DNA of 36,218 nucleotides. It comes from Betaproteobacteria bacterium (lineage in GTDB: Bacteria > Pseudomonadota > Gammaproteobacteria > Burkholderiales > CAIKXV01). Positions 30,746 through 36,218 of the stretch are shown here, piece after piece (the first letter of the stretch is position 1; each line of letters starts with the position of its first letter). The position numbers were made by a program, and so were the translations under genes. The DNA is taken from NCBI GenBank assembly GCA_021298815.1, contig JAJTHE010000118.1, forward strand, positions 1-36,218, given 5' to 3'. The notes beneath the pieces are model-generated. The model was not told where the DNA came from and did no database searches. It saw only the letters and a list, made by a program, of their open reading frames with translations.

Positions 30746-31638
30746 TGGAGCGCGTCTTCCGTGTGTTCCGCATCCACCGTCACGCGCCGGAGCTTGCGTT
30801 CCTGCCCGGCGTCGAAGTCGCTGCGCGCATGCAGCACGCAGCGGTTGTCCCAGATCAGCACGTCGCCGGGCGTCCACCGGTGCGCGTAGACGAACCGCGC
30901 CTGCTCCTGGTGGTCGAACAGCATCCCGAGCAGCGCATCGCTCTCGGCGCGCGGCATGCCGACCACGTACTCGGTCATCAGGCGGTTCACGTACAGCGCC
31001 TTGCGGCCGGAGCCCGGGTGGGTGAGCACCATCGGATGCGCCCAGGTGCGTGCGTTCGGCGTGGGCCGGCTCCGGCTGATCGGCACCGCGTAGTTGTCCG
31101 TGCCGCCCGGTTCGTACGTGTTCACCGCCGACAGGCCCTCGATGCGCCGCTTCACCGCATCGGGCAGCGCATCCCAGGCGGCGTACTGGTTGGCGAACCG
31201 GGTATCCCCGCCCGAGGACGGGATCTTCATCGCATAGAGCATCGTCGCCACGCACGGGTGCTCGACATAGCAGGTGTCCGAGTGGAAGAACATCTCGCCA
31301 TCGGGCAGCGCACCGATGTACTTGCCGTCGGCCTTCTCGTTGGTCACGTACATGATGGCCGGATGCACGTTGCGCAGGATGTCGAACGTGCCCAGCGTGC
31401 GCCCGAGCCGCCCGAAGCACTCGCCGAAGCGGACCTGCTGCGCTTCGTCGAGCGCCTGGCCAGGCACCAGCAGCACGCAGTGCTCGTGCAGCAGGCTGCG
31501 CATCAGCCGCACGGTATCGCGGCCGATCGGGCCGGACAGGTCGAGGCCGCGCAACTCAGCGCCGAGCGCCGACGACAGTGCGCGTACGGCGAGCCCCGCC
31601 GGCAGGCCCGGAACGGCGATCTGCTGCATGTCACCCAT
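30742..31638 (-). CDS. TauD/TfdA-family Fe(II)/2-oxoglutarate dioxygenase
   Basis: A 298-residue non-haem iron dioxygenase. The iron ligands are H119 and D121 (HSD) and the distal H270 (NRCVLHARSDF). The Arg that holds 2-oxoglutarate is among R281-R285 (ERKLRR). Such enzymes hydroxylate carbons next to sulfonates, ethers, carboxylates or amides, using O2 and 2-oxoglutarate. The ATG at 31638 is preceded by GAGGGGG. The frame is open 23 codons further, but that segment lies over a microrepeat. It is the first gene of a coupled pair with the GMC oxidoreductase and is divergent from SBP 3. The substrate, and hence taurine specificity, cannot be assigned. Confidence 0.9.
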   Translation of the reverse strand: MGDMQQIAVPGLPAGLAVRALSSALGAELRGLDLSGPIGRDTVRLMRSLLHEHCVLLVPGQALDEAQQVRFGECFGRLGRTLGTFDILRNVHPAIMYVTNEKADGKYIGALPDGEMFFHSDTCYVEHPCVATMLYAMKIPSSGGDTRFANQYAAWDALPDAVKRRIEGLSAVNTYEPGGTDNYAVPISRSRPTPNARTWAHPMVLTHPGSGRKALYVNRLMTEYVVGMPRAESDALLGMLFDHQEQARFVYAHRWTPGDVLIWDNRCVLHARSDFDAGQERKLRRVTVDAEHTEDALQ

Positions 31639-31668
31639 CGTTGCCCCCTCGTCTGCGCGCCATCCGGC

Positions 31669-31692
31669 GCATGCTCGCATGCGTGCATGCAT
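31669..31692. repeat. Three 8-base repeats with GCATGC core
   Basis: GCATGCTC, GCATGCGT and GCATGCAT stand head to tail, each carrying the palindrome GCATGC. They lie 30-55 bases upstream of the TauD-like start, in its leader. They may be slippage or a repeated binding site. Confidence 0.5.
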
Positions 31693-31762
31693 CGCCCCTT
31701 CTCCCAAGGTACCGCGATGCGCCGCCGGTTGGCAACCACCCTGGCGCGGTCGAGAAGCCGGC

Positions 31763-31772
31763 TGTGATCACA
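31763..31772. promoter_or_regulatory. Palindrome TGTGATCACA in divergent promoter region
   Basis: A perfect 10-bp palindrome within the 297-base gap between the TauD-like gene and SBP 3, a position where an operator for either gene could sit. The arms resemble CRP half-sites but lack the 6-base spacer, so a CRP site is not claimed. Confidence 0.3.
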
Positions 31773-31846
31773 CCTTCGGTGGCCACCGGAGTCACGCACG
31801 CCCGCGTGCATGGCGTCGTCAGGATGCACCAGCACGACGCACTCGG

Positions 31847-31892
31847 ATACCATGCCGACCACGGGCCCTCGTGCGCGGCGGCCCAATGGTAT
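31847..31892. promoter_or_regulatory. Inverted ATACCAT ... ATGGTAT pair, candidate operator
   Basis: ATACCAT (31847-31853) and ATGGTAT (31886-31892) are exact inverted copies with centres 39 bases apart, close to four helical turns. They lie between the divergent dioxygenase and SBP 3 genes. The right copy begins the 19-mer shared with the SBP 2 upstream region. This layout fits a dimeric or looping regulator controlling both directions. No regulator gene is adjacent. Confidence 0.4.
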
Positions 31893-31904
31893 GCATGTTG
31901 CTTT
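31886..31904 (+). promoter_or_regulatory. Element ATGGTATGCATGTTGCTTT before SBP 3
   Basis: This is the partner of the element at 27580-27598 (17 of 19 identical). It ends 31 bases before the SBP 3 ATG. TGGTATGCAT within it could also serve as an extended -10, but the match is poor. Confidence 0.5.
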
Positions 31905-31935
31905 TTCCTGTCTGCGACTACAGAGGAGCATCGCC

Positions 31936-33006
31936 ATGACCGCTTGCCCGCCTTCCGTCGAAGACGTCGCTCAGCGCCCTGCAAGCCGGCATGGCCACCG
32001 CTCCTTCGCGGGCATGCACCGTCCACGGGCCGCTTCGGCAGCCCTTCTCGTTTTCGCGGCGACTGCACTGCCTGCACTGCCCGCCGCCGCGCAGCAGGCA
32101 GCAGGCAGCTATCCGAACCGTCCGATCCGCCTGGTCGTCCCGTATGGCGCAGGAGGCGTGTCGGACATCCTCGGGCGCACCCTCGCCGGCAAGATGTCCG
32201 AGCTGATCGGCCAGGCCATCGCCGTCGAGAACCGCGCCGGCGCCGCCGGCGTGGTCGGGTCAGACGTGGTGGCCAACGCGGCACCCGATGGCTACACGAT
32301 CCTGTTCTCGAGCATCGGTGCGCATGCGATCTCGCCGCACATGCTTAAGAAGCTGCCGTTCAACCCGTCGACCGCGTTCACCTCGATCGGCGGCGTGGCG
32401 CTGTCCACCAGCGCGATGGCGGTCGGCGCGAACCAGCCGATGAAGACGGTGAAGGACGTGATCGCGCGCGCGAAGGGCGCCCCGGGCAAGGTCATCTACG
32501 GCTCGTCCGGTATCGGCAGCATCGGCCACCTCACCGGCGAGATCCTCAGCCTGTCGGCGTCGGTCGAGATGACCCATGTGCCGTTCAAGACGGTGGCCGT
32601 CGCCTATCCCGACGCGATCAGCGGATCGATCACGATGGTGATCGACACCCTGCCGTCGATGATGCAGCACCTGAAGTCGGGCAGCATCCGCCCGCTGGCG
32701 ATGCTCTCGCCCAACCGGTCGGCGGCATTCCCCGACGTGCCGACCATCGCCGAAGCCGGCTTCCCGGATGCGACGCTGATCTTCTGGTCCGCGCTGCACG
32801 GGCCGGCCAACCTGCCGCAGCCGATCGTGCAGCGCGTGGGCGAGGCCCTGAACAAGTCGCTGGCGGCGAGCGACCTGCGCGAGCGATTCGCCACGCTCGG
32901 TGCCGAACCGTGGGCAGCGACGCCGAAGGAACTCGACAACCGGGTGCGGCTCGACTTCGAGCGCCTGGGAAAGGTGATCCGGGCGGCGGGAATACAGCCG
33001 GAATGA
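31936..33006 (+). CDS. Tripartite tricarboxylate transporter SBP 3 (Bug/TctC family)
   Basis: A 356-residue Bug-family binding protein. The N-terminal leader is long, with the hydrophobic core at about 33-48 and cleavage expected near PAAAQQ (about 53). Motifs are YPNRPIRLVVPYGAGGVSDI, NRAGAAGVVG, PDGYTILF and HVPFKTVAVA. GAGGAG precedes the ATG. It is first in a unit with SBP 4, whose ATG overlaps its stop (ATGA), and RidA-like follows. It is divergent from the dioxygenase-GMC pair, so the ligand may be a substrate of those enzymes. Expected in the periplasm, with no linked permease. Confidence 0.93.
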   Translation: MTACPPSVEDVAQRPASRHGHRSFAGMHRPRAASAALLVFAATALPALPAAAQQAAGSYPNRPIRLVVPYGAGGVSDILGRTLAGKMSELIGQAIAVENRAGAAGVVGSDVVANAAPDGYTILFSSIGAHAISPHMLKKLPFNPSTAFTSIGGVALSTSAMAVGANQPMKTVKDVIARAKGAPGKVIYGSSGIGSIGHLTGEILSLSASVEMTHVPFKTVAVAYPDAISGSITMVIDTLPSMMQHLKSGSIRPLAMLSPNRSAAFPDVPTIAEAGFPDATLIFWSALHGPANLPQPIVQRVGEALNKSLAASDLRERFATLGAEPWAATPKELDNRVRLDFERLGKVIRAAGIQPE

Positions 33007-34046
33007 GCGCGGCGACTGCAGGCCACGCAGGCACCTGGCCAGCGCGACCGATCCGTGCCGTCGCGCTCGGCGCGCTCGCGACAGCTGCCGCCCTGCTGGG
33101 TGCGGCCGCGCCATCCCCGCATGCGCATGCGGCAGACCCTGGCAGCGGCTGGCCTTCACGTCCCGTCCGCATCGTCATCGGCTCCTCCCCGGGCGGCGTG
33201 GTCGACGTCTCTGCGCGGGTCGTCGGACAGCGCCTGGCGGAGGCATGGAAGCAGCAGGTGATCGCCGACAACCGCCCCGGCGCCGGCGGAGTCGTCGCCG
33301 CGGCGATCGTGGCCGGCGCAAACCCGGATGGGCATACGCTGCTGTCGATCTCGGCCTCCCATGTGATCGCACCCTCGCTCTACGCGAAGCTTCCGTACGA
33401 CACGCTGAAGGACTTCTCGGCGGTGGCGATGACCGTGGTGGTGCCCTCGGTGCTCGCGGTGAGTCCCGGCCTCGGCGTCCGGTCCGCGAAGGAACTCGTC
33501 GCCCTGGCCCGGGCGAAGCCCGGCACGCTGCTGTTCTCCTCGGGCGGCATCGGCAGCGGCACCCACTTCGCCGCGGAACTCTTCCTCAACCTCGCCGCCA
33601 TCGAAGCGCGGCACGTGCCGTTCAAGGGCATCCCGGAGGCGATGACCGAAGCGGTCACCGGCCGCGTGCAGTTCACGCTGTCGCCGGTCTCGACGGTGAT
33701 GCCCTTCCTGAAGGACGGCCGCGCGCTCGCGCTCGGCGTCACCTCGGGCAGCCGGGTGGCGGCGATGCCCGACGTGCCCACCCTGGCCGAGGCAGGCATC
33801 CCGGGCTATCGCTGGGATCCCTGGTTCGGGCTGGTCGCCCCGGCGAAGACGCCCAGGCCGGTCGTCGAGCAGATCGGCGCGGCGGTACGCCGCGTGGTGG
33901 CGTTGCCGGAAGTGGCCCAGCAATGGGCCGCGATGGGCGGCGAGCCGATGCCGGCGATGTCGCCCGCGGAGATGGATCGCTACCTCGCGGCGCAACTGTC
34001 GACCGTGGCGAAGCTGGCCGCTGCGGCAGGGATCCGGCCGGAGTAG
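33003..34046 (+). CDS. Tripartite tricarboxylate transporter SBP 4 (Bug/TctC family)
   Basis: A 347-residue Bug-family protein translationally coupled to SBP 3 through an ATGA overlap. Its Ala-rich leader ends near HAHAAD (about residue 44). Motifs are WPSRPVRIVIGSSPGGVVDV, NRPGAGGVVAA, PDGHTLLS (with His where Tyr is usual) and HVPFKGIPEA. Two binding proteins in tandem suggest either duplicated uptake or different ligands from one source compound. The sequences clearly differ, so the duplication is not recent. Confidence 0.92.
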   Translation: MSAATAGHAGTWPARPIRAVALGALATAAALLGAAAPSPHAHAADPGSGWPSRPVRIVIGSSPGGVVDVSARVVGQRLAEAWKQQVIADNRPGAGGVVAAAIVAGANPDGHTLLSISASHVIAPSLYAKLPYDTLKDFSAVAMTVVVPSVLAVSPGLGVRSAKELVALARAKPGTLLFSSGGIGSGTHFAAELFLNLAAIEARHVPFKGIPEAMTEAVTGRVQFTLSPVSTVMPFLKDGRALALGVTSGSRVAAMPDVPTLAEAGIPGYRWDPWFGLVAPAKTPRPVVEQIGAAVRRVVALPEVAQQWAAMGGEPMPAMSPAEMDRYLAAQLSTVAKLAAAAGIRPE

Positions 34047-34106
34047 CATCGCGATCGACGGCAGGCGCCGGGCGGGCCCGCGGCTTCAGGCATGGAGGTT
34101 CAGCAG

Positions 34107-34787
34107 ATGCGGTTGAAGGTGTTTCCCTGGCTCGGCCGGGCGTTCGTATCCCTGTCCTGCGAAGGCAGCGGCGCGGGCAGCGTCGAGGACGAGACGCGCG
34201 CGGTGTTCGATCGCTTCACGCAGGCACTGTCGCCGTTCGGCTTCGGCCTGGAACAGGTCGTGCGCACCCGGATGTTCACGCGCGACATGGATACCTGGGT
34301 GGCGGCCAACCTGGCCCGCCGCCGGGTGCTGGACGGGCCCGCGCGGTCGGTGAGCTCGAGCCATGTCTGGCCCGGCCGCCTCGACGACCGGGCGCGCGTG
34401 TCCATCGACCTGCTCGCGCTCGTGCCCGTGCCAGGCGACGGACCGAAGGTGATGAAGGAATACGACCCGCCGACCGTGGTGCTGCGTCGCCTGACGCAGG
34501 GCGGGATCCTGTTCCTGTCCGGCGTGACCGACATGACCCACGCGACCCTGGACGAGCAGTTCCCGGTGATCATCCAGCGCATCACCGACACGCTGGCCGA
34601 TGGCGGAGCGGGCTGGAAGGACGTGGCCAAGGCCTCGTTCCTGCTGCACCATGAAGAGTCGCTGCCGGCGCTGCAGGCGCGGTTCGCCGCCGCGATCGAC
34701 GCAGCGATCCCGCAGCTCGACTACACCTTCGTCGGCAGCCGGCAGGGCAAGCGGCTCGAGATCGAGGTCACCGCACGGCTGCCGTGA
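34107..34787 (+). CDS. Two-domain RidA (YjgF/UK114)-like protein
   Basis: A 226-residue protein with two RidA-like halves (about 1-108 and 115-226). RidA proteins are trimeric enamine/imine deaminases that clear reactive intermediates or act in catabolic pathways. The first half retains the segment GPARSVSSSHV, matching the catalytic-Arg motif PARSCVEV of RidA, but lacks a typical N-terminus. The second half has the normal beginning (GGILFLSGVTD) and DVAKASFLL, but no PARS motif. One composite active site per protein is therefore likely. Two ATGs are possible, 34092 and 34107. I chose 34107 because GGAGG (34095-34099) lies 7 bases before it, inside the longer frame. It follows SBP 4 by 60 bases. 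Confidence 0.85.
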   Translation: MRLKVFPWLGRAFVSLSCEGSGAGSVEDETRAVFDRFTQALSPFGFGLEQVVRTRMFTRDMDTWVAANLARRRVLDGPARSVSSSHVWPGRLDDRARVSIDLLALVPVPGDGPKVMKEYDPPTVVLRRLTQGGILFLSGVTDMTHATLDEQFPVIIQRITDTLADGGAGWKDVAKASFLLHHEESLPALQARFAAAIDAAIPQLDYTFVGSRQGKRLEIEVTARLP

Positions 34788-34804
34788 GTCGGCACAGGGA
34801 TCGC

Positions 34805-34849
34805 GTCAGCTGATCGAGTCAGCTGATCGAGTCAGCTGATCAAGTCAGC
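34805..34849. repeat. 13-base tandem repeat GTCAGCTGATCGA, about 3.5 copies
   Basis: Units are at 34805-34817, 34818-34830, 34831-34843 (last unit ends CAA) and a partial 34844-34849. Each contains the palindrome TCAGCTGA. The array lies between the convergent RidA-like and cysteine-cluster genes, and its last copy supplies the TGA stop of the latter. It may vary in copy number between strains and can form several alternative hairpins. Confidence 0.85.
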
Positions 34850-35225
34850 GCATCCCGTTCGCGATCTTGTAGCGGCGTACCAGTTCATGCCCGGCCTCGA
34901 CCGGCAGCGGCTCCAGCGGGCCTCGACCGTGCGGGCAGCGCAGGTCCTCGACCGCGCCGTACAGCCGGCACATCAGCGGCCGCCGGTCATGGATGCCGCA
35001 GTGTCCCGCGAGCGAGAACACGCAGGCTTGGTCGTCACGCTCCGCCGGCGGTCCGGACAGCCCGGCCTGCTTCAGCTCGTGGGCGCTCCACGGCACCGGG
35101 CCGCAGCAGTCGGTGCAACCCTCGATGCATTCGAAGGACGGGATCGCCGCGTACAGCTGCGCATGCAGCCGTGCCGCGGCGGTAGCGGTCGATGCGGCCG
35201 AGGCGGCCTTCTTCGGCTTCTTCAT
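34845..35225 (-). CDS. YkgJ-family cysteine-cluster protein
   Basis: A 126-residue protein of the YkgJ / Zn- or Fe-chelating cysteine cluster family. Eight cysteines are arranged as C33, C37, C40, C41, C68, C76, C86 and C97, in the family pattern (CxxxCxxCC near the front, then C-GIHD-RP--CR). The N-terminus is a short Lys/Ala-rich tail. Family members are thought to bind an Fe-S cluster or zinc, and the biochemical role is poorly defined. There is no convincing SD before the ATG at 35225. It lies 34 bases after the stop of the next minus-strand gene and may be read through from it. The stop codon lies in the 13-base repeat array. Confidence 0.87.
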   Translation of the reverse strand: MKKPKKAASAASTATAAARLHAQLYAAIPSFECIEGCTDCCGPVPWSAHELKQAGLSGPPAERDDQACVFSLAGHCGIHDRRPLMCRLYGAVEDLRCPHGRGPLEPLPVEAGHELVRRYKIANGMR

Positions 35226-35259
35226 CGCCGAAGCAGGCCGCCCGTCGGATGCCGGCCGG

Positions 35260-36218
35260 TCAGTCCGGCCATCCCTCGAGCAGGTCGACCGGATCGCCGT
35301 AGCGGCGCGCAGCCTCGATCACCTGCGGCTGGCGCAGCGCGGTGAGCAGGCCGTCCTGCACCAGCACGTTCGATCCGGCGACCACCGTCGAGTCGAGGCA
35401 GACCAGGTCCATGTGGATCGGCGGCTCTTCCCAGTTCGGCATCGCCCGCTGGATGTAGGCGCACGGCTTCTCGAGTTCGATCCCGAAGTGCAGCGCGCCC
35501 GGCGAATTGGACCCTGCGGGATAGATGCCCTGCCGCGGCGCCTTCGGGTTGAAGCCGCAGCCGAGCTCGACCAGCACGCCACCGACCAGCATGTCGCGCA
35601 GGATCGCCGCCTCTTCCGAGCGGCCGCGCACCTCGACGATCCGGTCGTTCTCGAACACAACGCCGATCTTTTCGCTGAACGGTTTCGGGAAGCCGACCGC
35701 GCTCTGCGGGTAGACGATGCCGTTGACGTCGTTGCGGGTGGCGCCCCGGTCCATCTTCTTGCCCAGCGTGGTGCGGTCGTAGACGTTCGGCCCGTGCGTC
35801 GGCACCCAGTGCACATAGGCACCGGCTTCCTCGGCGGTGGTCTGGCCACGCCAGCGGTTCGAGCTCAGCATGTTCTCGCGCATCTCGGGCGTGAAGTTCG
35901 CCGTCCAGTCGGTGCCGCGCGGGTCGGTGATGTTCAGCGCGAACGATTCGCCCTTCGGATACAGGTCGCGCGTGGCGCGCGTGATCTCGCCGACCAGTTC
36001 CGCCGGGAAGCGCGCCTGCGGCGTCTTCAGCACGTCGATGTTGCGGAAGTAGGTCATCTTGACCGTGCGCTGCCCGGTGTCCTTGCGCACCTTCAGGCAG
36101 TATGGGTCGCCGATCGACGCGAACCAGGTCGACACCACCAGCGTCGCCTTCTCGTAGACCGGCTTCAGCTCTTCCGGGAACACGCCGGTGTTCCAGTTGC
36201 TGCTCATGTACATCTCGG
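35260..36218 (-). CDS. Aminopeptidase T (M29) / NicX-like metalloenzyme, 5' end outside window
   Basis: About 319 residues are visible. An ATG exists at 36213, but the frame continues to the window edge (preceding codon GAG) and relatives are roughly 350-400 residues, so the true N-terminus is probably outside. The C-terminal third has the features of the M29 aminopeptidase / 2,5-dihydroxypyridine 5,6-dioxygenase fold: GVLVELGCGFNPK, GALHFGIE and IHMDLV, giving a Glu, a His and an HxD that could hold a metal. The N-terminal visible part (WFASIGDPYCL, NITDPRGTDW) is consistent with that family. Whether it is a peptidase, an aromatic-ring dioxygenase or something else cannot be settled. Neighbouring genes suggest small-molecule catabolism. 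Confidence 0.7.
   Translation of the reverse strand, partial: EMYMSSNWNTGVFPEELKPVYEKATLVVSTWFASIGDPYCLKVRKDTGQRTVKMTYFRNIDVLKTPQARFPAELVGEITRATRDLYPKGESFALNITDPRGTDWTANFTPEMRENMLSSNRWRGQTTAEEAGAYVHWVPTHGPNVYDRTTLGKKMDRGATRNDVNGIVYPQSAVGFPKPFSEKIGVVFENDRIVEVRGRSEEAAILRDMLVGGVLVELGCGFNPKAPRQGIYPAGSNSPGALHFGIELEKPCAYIQRAMPNWEEPPIHMDLVCLDSTVVAGSNVLVQDGLLTALRQPQVIEAARRYGDPVDLLEGWPD

Noticed and set aside
31763-31772. TGTGATCACA as a CRP binding site
   Set aside because: CRP sites need about 6 bases between the half-sites, and here the halves touch. It is kept only as a palindrome.
31936-34046. SBP 3 and SBP 4 as one gene split by a frameshift
   Set aside because: Each has a full set of Bug motifs and its own leader. 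The ATGA overlap is normal coupling between complete genes.

Overview
The window is a high-GC, gene-dense stretch of a chromosome. It most likely comes from a betaproteobacterium of the order Burkholderiales. The evidence is the run gltB-gltD-hemE-priA-argS-SPOR protein-dsbA-SDR, typical of that order as I recall it, and four separate genes for Bug/TctC-type solute-binding proteins (SBPs), a family hugely expanded in Burkholderiales. No rRNA, tRNA, CRISPR array, transposase or phage gene was seen.

Bases 1-14323 are mostly housekeeping. They hold the end of gltB (5' end outside the window), gltD, hemE, priA, argS, a SPOR-domain division protein, two consecutive DsbA-like oxidoreductases and an SDR, all on the + strand, followed by a convergent orphan ParA-type ATPase. 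The hemE-priA gap is unusually AT-rich. It carries two perfect-consensus DnaA boxes, a third near-match, and a sigma70-like promoter that two of these sites overlap or abut.

Bases 14337-21245 are mixed: an esterase in the ParA operon, SBP 1, a second alpha/beta hydrolase, a methyl-accepting chemotaxis protein behind a good match to a sigma28 (FliA) promoter, and creD. Bases 21247-25275 hold an FAD-linked oxidase (in an operon with creD), divergent from a two-gene unit of an XRE-type regulator and a protein joining an N-terminal NERD nuclease-like domain to an SF1/UvrD-like helicase core. That pair is the best candidate here for a little-described DNA-processing or defence unit.

Bases 25326-36218 look like catabolic accessory genes. 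The first unit is an M20 amidohydrolase, a PuuE-like polysaccharide deacetylase-fold enzyme (overlapping by 4 nt), SBP 2 and an orphan PIN-domain gene. Facing it is a TauD-like dioxygenase coupled to a GMC flavoprotein. Divergent from these are SBPs 3 and 4 (overlapping by 4 nt) and a two-domain RidA-like protein. A cysteine-cluster protein and an incomplete aminopeptidase T/NicX-like metalloenzyme close the window on the minus strand. The theme is uptake of small organic acids or amides and their hydrolysis or oxidation, but substrates cannot be read from sequence alone. No TctA/TctB membrane partner is present for any SBP.
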